NCBI GenBank assembly: GCA_904063045.1
Contig: CAJFCJ010000048.1
Coordinates: forward strand, 22,194-86,193
Length of the DNA: 64,000 nucleotides
DNA from: Dimorphilus gyrociliatus
Lineage: Eukaryota > Annelida > Polychaeta > Dinophilidae
Reading direction: 5' to 3'
Below the pieces are notes generated by a model, which made no database searches, was not told the DNA's origin, and saw only the letters and a program-made list of their open reading frames with translations. Shown here piece after piece: positions 1 to 10,275 of this stretch; position 1 is the first letter of the stretch, and each line of letters begins with the position of its first letter. The translations under genes and the position numbers were made by a program.

Positions 1-194
1 CTTTTGTTCAGATCTACTTTGTCAATAGACAAGGATTGTTGAAATTAACAACTTTTTTGTCTTGTCAGCTTTTCCAGGTAAGTTGGAAAAATGCTTTAAT
101 TATCACAATTCTAAGTTTGCTACGTAAGTGAGACAGACAATAAAAAGAGAAATATTGCTTTTTTAACTAGATATTGAAAATTAGAAAAAAGTAA

Positions 195-688
195 ATGTCA
201 TTCAGAGTTTCAATGCAGAGAATGAATTTATTCCTGTTCATCATTTGCATTCTATCAATGCAATATGTGGTTAGTGAAGGTAGAGTAATTAATGTTTTTT
301 GGCAGTAGAAGTCTTTGAATAAATAATTTTTTATGTAGAAAATGTTACGGTGTGCGACTATCACTTAATTACAGAGAATACAACTATACCTAAAGGTACA
401 AATATTACTATAAGTACACTGCATGGACGTTTTGTCACTTTAAATGAATGTAGAAGTCGATGTTGCATGAAGATTTCTTGTACGTGAGTAAAGAGGGAAG
501 TGTATTTTGCTAAATGCTTTGTACCAGTTTCTAATTTATTCAGATCATTTAACTATTGGTCTTCAGGATTCTGTGAAATGTTTGCACTGAACACAATTTT
601 TAGTCAATTGAAGACCACTGACAATTTTTCCTATACATATTATAAAAAAGGCAATTGCTTTAAATTACTACAATTTTATAAATTTTAG
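195..688 (+). CDS. Small secreted PAN/MANSC-like protein, 3 exons
   Basis: Proposed exons are 195-279, 339-483 and 544-688, separated by GT-AG introns of 59 and 60 bp. They total 375 nt and join in frame to give 124 residues. Exon 1 encodes a hydrophobic signal peptide (MSFRVSMQRMNLFLFIICIL, first 20 residues). The mature part has a cysteine pattern with C-x3-CC-x4-C around residues 65-75 and two later cysteines. This recalls PAN/apple or MANSC modules, which bind protein or sugar outside the cell. I see no membrane anchor, so it is probably secreted. The exact family is uncertain. The structure rests on splice-site phase only. Confidence 0.6.
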
Positions 689-824
689 GTATGATGACAA
701 TATTGTAAAGGGTTAGGAGCAATCAAAAAGGTTAAGGAGATACAAGGGCTAGGTTAGGGTTAGGGTTAAAAAGTGGATTTGGGGACGTATTCTGTCGTAT
801 CCATTGCAATCATACCTAAAATTT
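680..824. repeat. 5'-truncated TTAGGG-bearing MITE framed by a 21-bp inverted repeat
   Basis: From about 711 to 802 the sequence matches the right half of the MITE seen whole at 55384-55590, including the TTAGGG run and the terminal GGGGACGTATTCTGTCGTATCC-type end. Outside it, 680-700 and 804-824 are near-perfect inverted copies of each other (AAATTTTAGGTATGAT core). The left arm overlaps the stop codon of the preceding gene, so the hairpin could lie in its 3' UTR. Confidence 0.65.
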
Positions 825-1767
825 AAACTTCATTTTTATCAAATTCATTAATTTATAAAAACAAATGAAACACACAAAACAAATGGCTAATTAACTAGGA
901 AAAGAAGAGTTATTCTGATAATTACAACAATATAATATAATTGGTTTTGATATTTTATTTAATTTGTTTTTAATCCATATATTTTCAAAATCTGAAATGT
1001 CATATCATAATATCCTATTGGGCATTAGCGTGATTATTAATTTCCATATATTTTCTCCCAATTTCCCTTGTTAACCACAAATCTAAGGAAAATTTCATAG
1101 AATCAGAAGACAATTGGAAGAATAGCATTTTTTGCCATTTTCTTGGAATGCTAGTGATATTGTGCTTCTATATTTCATCCTTAACTTTACTCTTCATAAC
1201 TATAGACAGATGCGCAACTATTTGCCAATCCAGTATTGACTAACAATCCTGATATTGCGCACGCACTAAGCTTCATTTGGCCTAGGGTTAGTGCACAATT
1301 TCCTATTTTATTCTCTCTATAAACTCTTGAATTATCTTATAATCTTGAATTTGGTAGTAAGTTTAATACAATTCTCCAAGGACTCAAATCGGTTACAGAA
1401 CTAAACTGCCAAACTGGGGAAATGTATTGCCTTTTATACATTAGTATGCCCATTTTTTTTAATTTTTTCATAATTTAGAGTAAAAATCAATGTGCAATAT
1501 AGATTTTTCAAAGAAACGTTGATAATTTCCATTTGAGAGTAGATGACTTTTGTTTGGCTTAAGAAGGTTGACAGATGTTCAATGAGAATCATGGTTAATG
1601 AACAAACAAGATGAAAGATTATCAACATTAAAAGTGTCAGTATCACCACAAGAATTAGCATTTTAACTAGAACATTTGATAGATTGACAGAACAAGCAAG
1701 TGATGACAATGGTAATGGAGAAAAATAATAATTTTTTTACAAGATAAAACTTCATTATCAATAGTTA
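825..1767. other. Gene-free stretch with a repeat remnant
   Basis: No convincing exon was found. Positions 1404-1441 repeat, with few changes, the block at 3340-3372. On the minus strand this block reads as a TATAAAAGG-type core promoter of the dispersed LTR-like repeat. A GA/GT-poor, AT-rich background fills the rest. Confidence 0.5.
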
Positions 1768-2034
1768 TCATAAACTTCTGATACGTTGCATATCTATGAA
1801 AGTAAAACTTTTAACATCACTCTTAACATATATGAATTCTGTTGGAATATTTTTACAGAAAAGGCATCCAGATATTGAAAATGTCTCCAAGCACCATGAG
1901 CAGACAACCATGTGACTGCATGGAATCATCAATACATTTGCTATTCTTGACAAACACAGTTTGCAATTCAACACTCTGCTGTTTTCTTCATATTTTACTC
2001 CTTCGTCGTGTAAGCTGAAAGTTTCATTACTCAA
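1768..2034 (-). CDS. RING finger (C3HC4, IAP-like) terminal exon
   Basis: The 88-residue reading frame contains one RING finger: C-x2-C near residues 24-27, C-x-H and C-x2-C in the middle (PCSHMVVCSWC), and a final C-x2-C. This spacing is typical of the compact C-terminal RING of IAP and related E3 ubiquitin ligases, which bind an E2 and transfer ubiquitin. The final C-x2-C reads CLFCK, with no proline between the cysteines. The frame ends about 30 residues after the RING. A minus-strand acceptor (TTTCAG or TTGATTGAG) lies at its upstream edge, so this is most likely the last exon of a longer gene. No BIR repeat is visible upstream. It could also be a relic. Confidence 0.55.
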   Translation of the reverse strand: MSNETFSLHDEGVKYEENSRVLNCKLCLSRIANVLMIPCSHMVVCSWCLETFSISGCLFCKNIPTEFIYVKSDVKSFTFIDMQRIRSL

Positions 2035-4300
2035 TCAAAAAAAATGCGATTTAGATATACACAGAAAGATATTGCTGAGTTTAAAAACATTATTATTCAC
2101 TATCTATTCAATCAAAAATTAGGGGACTAAGCTGCATAAATCAAATAGGAAACTATCTTATTATAATTATATCTTTGGTTATTTAAAGATGTTCTGTGCA
2201 CAAATGTAGATGATCTATGGAGGGCAACTTAAAATTAAAGAAATTTTTACCAATTAAAAGTAGTTATTCTGTATAGCTTAATATCTAAACTAAAAATTTT
2301 ACAAGGTGGCTGGGTACTTTTTGCCTATAATGTATATATAATATCAATGATAGAATCAAGGACAAGGAAACAAGAACCTGGAAACTTGAAAGAGAACAAT
2401 GATATCTATTCAAACCTTTATACCTAGACCAACTGTATTAATTGCAACAGAAGCAAAGGACGAATGATGATAAATCAGATTCAAAGAAAACCCTGCAATA
2501 ATAAATCTTGCAATAGTGGATTTTACCTACACAGTCGAGGGATGCTGGCCAAAAATCTATTGCATAATGGCTTGGATCCTAAAATTCAAGATTAATTCTC
2601 ATCTATCCAGAGGCAAACATTCAAAGGAAAAAAAGATATCAACTAGGTTTATCACAATGATTCTTATTAAAAACTGTACAACCTGATTATTTCGTAACTT
2701 ATGGAAAATCAATACTACATTTCTGATCATGCATGATGGAAAATGTCCACAAATGAGATATTTGGATATCAGATTTTGGGTTGAAATAATAGATGAAAGG
2801 TATAAAAATGGTTAGAAAAATAAAGTGAATTTTAAAAATTCAGTTAAAATTGGTTAAAAAACTGCATATTGTAGTTGTTTTTTCTTAAAAATAGGACAAA
2901 ACAAAAATGATTAACTTGCCTCATTGATGAAGATGTTTGTCGCAATTAGGTATTTGTGAGTTATTTACTATTATTATTAAATAGAATCCTATTTGAGAAT
3001 TGAACAGATTAACAGTTTTGTTATTCATATGATGCCACGTTGGCAAAGCTTATCAGTTAGAACACTCATCATATTTGTACTGCGTTGTACAGTAATTGTA
3101 GGAATCTCGAGTTCGTTACGATTGAATTCGTCCTCACCAATCATTTACCAATAAACCAAAGTACTGGTCCAAATAGAACCTTTCAAGTTCGTCCCACAGG
3201 TAGTCTCAACGAACGCAATTCCGGCAAAAATTAATCAATGAACCGCCAGTATTTCGTGCAAAGAGTATGTATTGAGTATAATGAGTTTTAGTTCTAAACA
3301 AGCAAGTTTAAACAACTAGCTAACAGTTAAAACTGAACTGCCAAACTGGGAAATGTATTTCCTTTTATACATTTACCAAAGCTTGGGTTCACTTGGTCAA
3401 AAGATTACAAAGTTGAAATGTAACAGTCTCACAATGCACATATAACAAAGACATGAAAAACTATTGCATCACTTCTGGCTAAGATAAAACAAGCCTGCCT
3501 CTTTGGCATTTGTTTTTGAATAAGATGTAACAAGTTTGACATGCATTTTTTCTATATTGTTTGTTCCATTGTTAATTCTATAATGCAACATCTGTTTTGG
3601 TCAAAGAATTATACTTTGTGCGATAGATGAGTACTTTCATTTTTGGTTTTTAATAAATTTTCTTTCCATTTCTGCACTTGGTAACTTTTTTACAGAAATA
3701 ATTAGGATCACCAGAGCTTTCTGATCCAGAACCAGGTATAGCTTGTGGATCTACAGGACCAGGAGAACCTAGTGGACCTGCAGAACCAGCAGTAGCTTAC
3801 GAATTTACAGGAACAGGGGTAACTTGGGGACCTACATCATCGGGCAAATAATATCGGCGAAATAATTTAATGACAATTACTAGAAAAAAAGGTACAAATA
3901 TTTAAATTTTCAAGTTCAAGGTTATACAAATGAATTCTCCTTTGAGAATTATGGACAATTAAATTGGTGATGATATATTTAAAGATTTATCTGAGATTAT
4001 TACTTTATGAGTATACTCTTTTGGCTCTAACTAATCTCACAAAGGTACCATAAATTTTAATTATAGGTGATTAATATTTTTTGTACAGCTAGTCAAAAAC
4101 TTTGAATTTTTTATTAGTCACGTGATCATTTTTACAATCCAATTGTCCGATAGGACGACTAAAGGACTTTTTATCAGTTAACAGCAACAACCATAAACTT
4201 CATTTGTAAATCAAAATATTTAGAGTTTTAGACATTTTTACTCTTGTTACAATTACTTAATATCGCGACTGTATATATCTGTATACTTGAGGAAATATGA
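2035..4300. other. Gene-poor, repeat-rich interval
   Basis: No gene is supported. It holds a MITE left-end fragment (about 2734-2795, with GGAAAATGTCCACAAATGAG), an LTR-like repeat on the minus strand (about 3050-3380), and a short GGACCTACAGGACCAG-type imperfect minisatellite (3700-3850). The minisatellite reads as a weak Gly/Pro-rich peptide on the + strand and has no convincing gene around it. Confidence 0.5.
3050..3380 (-). repeat. Dispersed LTR-like repeat copy
   Basis: On the minus strand this matches 33650-33960: a TATAAAAGG-like box, then the segment with CTAGTTGTTTAAAC, then the GGACCAGTACTTTGG-like block, and an end with CCTACAATTAC. A TATA box followed by a transcribed leader-like tail suggests a solo LTR. 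No terminal target duplication was resolved, so a SINE or other family is possible. Fragments recur at 1370-1445, 22970-23060, 24530-24600, 29490-29670, 37790-37860 and 55650-55735. Confidence 0.5.
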
Positions 4301-4949
4301 AAAACATGGCAAAAATATTCAAACTACTTAATAAGCTTCTTAAATGTTGATTTTTTTTCTATTATTGGCATAAGTAAATTGTTTATTTGGGTAAATGATA
4401 AATCAACTGAGTTCATGTTCAATTGTTCACATTGTTGTTCAATCAAAGAGTAATTTTTGGCTATATCACTTTTCCAAAAAATATAGCCTGTAAAAACAGC
4501 AAACAAGTTTGACCAATTTTTTTGTCAACCCAACTGCAAAACATTTATTATACATCATTATACTTTTTAGGAATGAAAAATATCTCACAAAGTTCCGTTA
4601 TTCCACATGAAAAGAATGTTTTTAACAACAGACGTCATCAAATGCAAACTACAGATGGAAGGAGGACAAATCCCAACCTGTAGCTGAGTAGAAGAAAGAA
4701 AAGGAAAAAGAAATGACACAAGCAAATCACTGCAAAATTATTCCAGAATATTTCATAAATGGTTTACGGAGAGATTTTAGACTTGGAAGAGTATTATCAC
4801 ATCAGGTATTATCTTATGCAGCATACATTTACGCTCCTTGAGTTATGTACAAATATATTCTATTTGGTTCAGGGAAAACTGGTTCATATTATTCTTCTGT
4901 ATTATAAAGTGTGAAAAAAGTTGCCTAATTGTTGCTTTTACTTATTAGT

Positions 4950-5065
4950 TAATCGCTTGAAGCATGAAGCCTCTTTAATTGCAGTTTTCGAAAAACTTCT
5001 AACAGAAAAGAAATGAAGAAAATATGAGAGACAAATGACTATAACAAAACTTTTGATATAAGGGA
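4950..5065 (+). pseudogene. MULE transposase C-terminal relic
   Basis: Translating + strand gives a peptide with the recurring block SLIAVFEKLLTEKK, then a stop, then RKYERQ. This is the same helix found in the better copies at 5519, 36392 and 51375. Only this small piece is recognisable and it is broken by an in-frame stop, so it is a dead fragment of a Mutator-like transposase. Confidence 0.5.
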
Positions 5066-5518
5066 TGAATAAAAATTTGTTCAAATAACTGCATTTGATC
5101 TACTGGAAAAATACAGCAAATATATATTGTACAACTTTTGCATATATTTTATTACACTTGTATTATAGACAAAATAGCTATGCCATTTACAAACCACTTA
5201 AGAAAACACAAACACATTACCTTTTGGCCAAGTTATAATTCAATCAGCTTTCATAAAAGGCAAGGATTATGTCTAGTGGACTTTGTCACATCCTCTCACT
5301 AAACATAAACATGAACTAGAGCATTAGCCAACTGCAAACTAATGCTTGGATATCATCAACTAACCAAAGAGTATATAAAGTCTTGTAATTTCATTCTAAT
5401 CATCTACATCTATCTCCATCTCTATCTCCATTTCTAACTCCACCTCTTAACCTGAAAAGATCATCTGAAACAAGCTGAATATTCTAGCATAGTGAAATTG
5501 CTAGAATTGGACTAAACA

Positions 5519-5842
5519 GTGATCTTCTGGAATATATTGAGAAAATTATTATGGAAACCAAATAACTGGTCAGTTTTTGGTTTGTCTATTAGGACCAATA
5601 ATGATTGTGAAGGATGGTATCAAAGAATGAACAGTAAGCTACCTGCTAAAGGGTCTTTTTACATGCTGGTTCATGAGCTAAAAAAAGAGTCTGAGTTGAT
5701 TGCAGTTTATGAGAAATTACTGTCAGAAAAAAGGATTTACAAACATCAAAAGAAAAAGTATATTGACATCCAAAAGAAAATTTTTGATTTATGGGATGAT
5801 TTCAAGTTGAACAAATTGACATCAATAGACAAGAGAAATCTT
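5519..5842 (+). pseudogene. MULE-type transposase C-terminal fragment
   Basis: Residues 1-108 of the 5519-5980 reading frame carry the MULE C-terminal signature: NNWSVFGLSIRTNNDCEGW, then AKGSFYMLVHELKKESEL and YEKLLSEKR. The RTNND-EGWH-type motif is typical of invertebrate MULE transposases, which cut and paste DNA between inverted termini. The catalytic core upstream is missing. The frame runs directly into a Tc1 transposase at about 5843, so this is the remains of one transposon invaded by another. Confidence 0.65.
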
Positions 5843-6630
5843 ATTGTGATTCAAAAAAAGAATCCTTTTTATACTGCTAGACAAGCTTATAGCCAATGGG
5901 CCATAGCAGATAAGGTGAGTTTATCTTCTGCTAAGAATATATTATTCAATAATGGATTAAAAAGCTATGTGGCAAAGTAAAACCTTTGACAAAATTGGGG
6001 CATCGAAAAAAGAGAATTCTCTTTGCCAAAAAAACACTTAAAAAAGAAGAGAATGAGCTTAATAGTTACATTTTTTTCGGATGAAACAACATTTGACCTG
6101 TTTCCTAAACAGAAAGTCAGAGTCAGATGTAAATGGGAGGATAAAGACAAGCCAAGAAACACCAGGATCAGTTTTAAGACCCAAGACTGTAAGCTGATGG
6201 TCTGGGTAGCCATCAAATATGATTGTCCCAGAGCTCTGGCATATTGCTCTGAATCAATGGACTCAGAGAAATATATCTTAACTTTAAAAGAGCATATACT
6301 TCCTATTTATAAGATGGAGGACATCTTCCAACAGGATGGAGCACGATACCACACCTACAAAATATCTAAATCTTTTTTAAGGTGAAACAAGATAATGTAT
6401 CTATAAGACTGGCCTGCCCAGAGTCCAGACTTGAATATTATTGAGAATCTCTGGGCAGTGCTCAAACAGAGAGTTTAAAAAAAATTGCAAAAACTCTGGA
6501 GGATTTGAAAGCTATCATAGAAGAGGAATATTTTTTGATTTCTGAAGACTATATAAAACATTTATATAGCTCCATAAATAAGAGATGCCGTCTTGTCATC
6601 CAAAATAAAGGGTATGGGATAAATTATTAA
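5843..6630 (+). pseudogene. Tc1/mariner transposase, frameshifted relic
   Basis: The order is that of a Tc1 DD34E transposase: NPFYTARQ and GLKSYVAK of the second helix-turn-helix, LTKLGHRKKRILFAKK, the first acidic residue in FFSDETTFDLF, a VMVWV-like block, the second in FQQDGARYHT, and WPAQSPDLNIIENLW with the third. These pieces lie in different frames: there is a shift near 5980-6040 and another near 6385, where the last block continues after a stop. All three acidic residues remain but the protein cannot be made from one frame. Downstream 6480-6620 keeps the C-terminal region. Terminal repeats were not delimited. Confidence 0.8.
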
Positions 6631-6869
6631 GTGAAGTTGAAATTTTTACATTATTTGAAATACCTGCCAGAAATTTGACCTCCTCCATTTTTGCAAAAAT
6701 TTGTCAATAAAAATTACTGGAAAGTAAAAAAAAATGCTTAAATGAATTTTATCTTTAAATTCAGTTGTATAAATGTCTTATCCTTCATTCTAAACAAAAA
6801 AAAATAACTAAGCAAGTCCTTTGAGGTAAATATTTCCCTTTTTCCACTTTAAGGACAACCCTGCCCAAG

Positions 6870-7024
6870 ATTTTTTATTGGGACTGTATAAATGAACTAT
6901 TATTTTGTTGTTAAGTGGGTCTGAGCTAAAGGCTAGGGAAAGTAAAGTGAAGTAGATAAGGGCTAGGGCTGGGTTTGTGGTTAGGGTAAAAACTTCAAAT
7001 TCATCCATGTTTTCTGTTGTATTC
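6870..7024 (+). repeat. Partial TTAGGG-type MITE (right half)
   Basis: Contains AGGGCTAGGGCTGGG, GGTTAGGGTAAAAAC and the right terminus CATGTTTTCTGTTGTATTCC, matching the right half of the family member at 17630-17833. No left terminus was found. Confidence 0.55.
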
Positions 7025-7555
7025 CATCAATGATTTAATTTGTTAAAGAATTTATAGCCAAAATTGAAAACAGCTGACCTATGGAACGAAACTGCTTTTT
7101 TACCAATAAACTTAATGATAAGAGGTAAATGTTTATTCAACCATAAGAATGAAAAGTAAACTTTTTAAAGAGATTGAGAGTTCAGATATCTAATTTACAA
7201 AAATGGCATAGAGGAAGAAAATAGAAGTATATTTATAACATTTCAATTGGGACAGTTTCCCATACAAGTACGAATAACACAAATGCATACTGGGAAAAAT
7301 TACCTAATTGGAATGGAAACGTTTTATCCTATAATTATACTTCCGGTTCAATATCCAGATGTTTTGGAAATGTTCCGAAAAATGCTGCGAGCTTTCTTTC
7401 AGGGACAGCTGCTTCTATTGGCACAGACAATATTTGCCAGAGTAATATGACACATTTACTTGTTTGTTTTAAATGTACAAATTGACACTTCCTCTAGTAT
7501 CTACAACTTACTTACAATAGTTAAAAGATCAAAAGGTGAGATAAACCATAGATTC
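7025..7555. other. No gene recognised
   Basis: AT-rich stretch between a MITE fragment and an LRR relic. Short open frames are present on both strands but none shows a domain, a signal peptide or supporting splice context. Confidence 0.4.
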
Positions 7556-7559
7556 CTGG

Positions 7560-7990
7560 ATGTTGAATTTGAAAAATTTATGAATCACCCGCATTATCAA
7601 CATCTAATGGTCCAAATTGAATTAACGAAAGTTGCTTTGCCGATGCTTGCAATCCTTTAAACATAGATTTAAATTCTTTTGAAAAGAAATGATCACTAGC
7701 TATAGTAACTTTTTGTAATGATTTACATTCTCCCAAGAAAATGGATAAATTCTTACTTTGATCTTCGTTAAAAGCGCAATTATATCAATATTTTTATATT
7801 AAAGATCAATATTTAAAAGGGAATACGAAGATGATATTAAGCCTTTACATATTTTTTGAAAACCTTTTTGTAACTCATACATTCTGTGAGTAAATCACTT
7901 TTTTGAAGAGATCCTGTAGATAATTCCAGTAAATTAATAGCACTTGTGAATAATTTAATATTTCGAAAGAGTTCTATATGAACAGATTTT
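7560..7990 (-). pseudogene. Degenerate RNI-type LRR relic
   Basis: On the minus strand the pieces FLGECKSLQKVTIASDHF, KGLQASAKQLSLIQF and LTECMSYKKVF / KKYVKA match the 27-30 residue repeat of the intact LRR gene at 15259-16875 (LL-x2-C-x2-LQ-x-LS, then F-x2-IC-x-GL-x-SS). They lie in different frames with stops between them, so this is a decayed copy. It shows that this LRR family is multicopy in the region. Confidence 0.5.
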
Positions 7991-8310
7991 AGGTGACATT
8001 TGTCCAGTATAAACTGCTAAATTTTCTAAACTACGATTGGCTATTTTGTTGCAAAAGCACCAGTAGGTCACGGACACTGCATTTGTAGTTGGAAAACGTT
8101 TTTGTACTTGTCTCCAGGCAACAGTAAGACATTGTAAACAAACAGAAAAATACAGGGGCTGTTACTAATAGTTACGAGAGATTACATCCTTGCAGCTTTG
8201 TAGTTTAATATTAGCGAGTTTAACAAGGGTTTTATGTTTAATTTATACCAAAAATTTCAAGAGACAAAGTTAGAAATTAAGGGGAAAAATTTTTTGGATG
8301 AAATACGCAG

Positions 8311-8365
8311 GGATGCGGCAGAAAATGTCCACAAAATGATGCTTTTACCCTAACCCTCAGTCTAG
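8311..8365 (-). repeat. MITE end fragment
   Basis: GGATGCGGCAGAAAATGTCC followed by ACAAAATGATGCTTTTACCCTAACC is one end of the TTAGGG-bearing MITE in its CCCTAA orientation. The other terminus was not found. Confidence 0.6.
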
Positions 8366-8578
8366 ATGCTCCCAAGTACAAAGCAGCAGTTGTCTTAGCT
8401 GTTGTGTTCTGGGATAGTCAAGGTATCATTTACCTAGAGTATACTGAACCAAAAGTTAGTTTTTAACTCTGAAATTTATATGGAGATATTAAAAAGACTG
8501 AAGGATAGGTTGAAAAGAGTAAGACCGGGAAAAGATGTGTAGATTGACAATGCAAGATGTCGCACTGCAAAAAAAAAC

Positions 8579-8670
8579 GAGGTCAACAGAAAATGTCTAC
8601 TGATGAAACTTTCAAAGCTAGATTAGGGTTAGGTAAAAGTATACTTTTGAGGACGTTTTCTTTCACATCC
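8579..8670 (+). repeat. Short (92 bp) MITE with both termini
   Basis: The left end GGTCAACAGAAAATGTC and right end GGACGTTTTCTTTCACATCC are inverted matches of the family termini. The interior keeps AGATTAGGGTTAGG but most of it is deleted. Flanks are A-rich, so a target duplication cannot be judged. Confidence 0.65.
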
Positions 8671-9029
8671 AAAAAGTTTATATTGTCTATTATAAATTGA
8701 AAAATAATTGAACAAGTGAGACTACAAAATCGATAATCTATCATATTTAGGACAAAATTTAAAATTTGTTCATTTCTATAAAGATTATTTGTTTTAAAAA
8801 CATTCAATGCAAAGATATTTTACAAGCCTATTTTAGCAAATTAAAACTGTTTGACTATATTAAAATATTTTACTGTTCTTCTCTTGTCAATTAAACTTGA
8901 CCAAGAGTAGTTTAGATCAAACTGCGCTTACCGAAGATCATCCAAAGGTAGTTTTTTTTAGTTTTACTTAATGAATTATCTTTATGATTATTGAATAGTT
9001 TCAATTATATTCAATTTTGCGATTGAACT

Positions 9030-9541
9030 ATGGACGACTCTAAACCAAACATTCAAGGAAAAAAAGATGAGAAAGCTGTATTTGGTCAGGAATACGGAAT
9101 ATATAAGATTTCTTCCAAAGGAGGTATGCCTTGTAATCAATCTCCATATCCTTATCCTCAACCAGTGTTAGCTCAACCTTTGTCAACAACTATGAATAAT
9201 CAGATTTATGGGCAGCAGCCTAATCATTTGATAACTCATAAACCACCGGTTCGTGATACAATGGTAAATTAGAAATAACAGAAAAAACGTATTATTTATC
9301 AAAATCTATTTTGCAGATATTGAGCATTTGTTCTATGCTATTCTGTATCTGTATTGGTTTAGCATCATTGGTTAAGAGTATACAGAGTAGAAAAGCAAGA
9401 GATAGAGGTCGAGTTGATGAAGCAAATAAAAAGGCATTATGCGCTAGAAAATTTGCATTTGCAGCCATAATTACAGGCTTATGCTTTGCTTTTGTTAGCA
9501 TTGTAACAAGAATAATTCTAACAATTATGGCAGTTCAATAA
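9030..9541 (+). CDS. CD225/dispanin (IFITM-like) membrane protein, 2 exons
   Basis: Exons 9030-9263 and 9317-9541 (53-bp GT-AG intron, phase 0) encode 152 residues. The first half is soluble, rich in Pro, Gln and Tyr (SPYPYPQPVLAQPL). The second half has the dispanin pattern: a first hydrophobic segment with cysteines (LSICSMLFCICIGLASLV), the basic/acidic loop SRKARDRGRVDEANKKA in which the family carries its conserved GD/EA-K-S region, then a second hydrophobic segment. Family members sit in membranes as a re-entrant helix plus one transmembrane helix and influence membrane fusion or vesicle traffic. The function here is unknown. A poly(A) signal (AATAAA) lies at about 9606. Confidence 0.8.
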
Positions 9542-10275
9542 TTGTTTGTTTTTTGTTCAAAATACTTGAAAGATTTTTCTCAGAAGATGTAAATTCTCCA
9601 AAGTTAATAAAAGCAAACTGCTAGTTAATACATAATTTTGAATTTTTACTCTTTAGGTTAGAAATTAACAATGCTAGGAAGACAATAAAAAATCATTTGT
9701 TTCAATTTTGATATCTAGGGGGACAAAAAAAACAATATAACAGACTAAATCTCTTCACTAAGATATCTCTGCAGAGAGCTCCTTTTCGTACATTTTAAAG
9801 CGGAGAGTTATAAGGACAAGTGTATTTGAATTGCTAAGGGTTTGAAGTCTGTTTGTAGGTTTGTCCATTCTGAGAGAGGGTATTGTTTTTGTTTTTAAAT
9901 CCAGGCACAAAGACAAATAATGAGATTTTGCTATTTATGTTTAAAAAAGAAGTAAGAATAAGAGAAATAATTTCCATTGATTATATAATTCCGAGTTCAA
10001 TTTATCCGCTTTTTAATGCATGGAAATAAGAGACCAGGACACAAATAATTGGTAAATTAACAAAAAAGCATGATTGTCAATTGTTAAAGATTCTTCAATC
10101 CCATAATAATTTTGATAAATTATTTCTATTAAAATCTATCTATAAATTCTTTTTGCGGATTATTAATTGATCATTAAACGGATTAAACAGAGAGAAAGAG
10201 AGAGAGAGAGAGAGAGATAAAGTTTATATCAAATATTCTTTATCATCATCGAAAAAAAAATTGCAGTCTCAAAAC
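9542..10275. other. Intergenic; (GA)n microsatellite
   Basis: No coding signal was found. A GA-rich microsatellite runs from about 10188 to 10219. The rest is unique AT-rich sequence. Confidence 0.5.

Noticed and set aside
3700-3850. A collagen-like gene (Gly/Pro-rich frame)
   Set aside because: The Gly-x-x register does not hold for more than a few units, the frame is short with a stop, and no flanking exon is seen.
7247-7450. A 67-residue + strand open frame as a gene
   Set aside because: No start context, domain, signal peptide or splice support; it lies between repeat relics.
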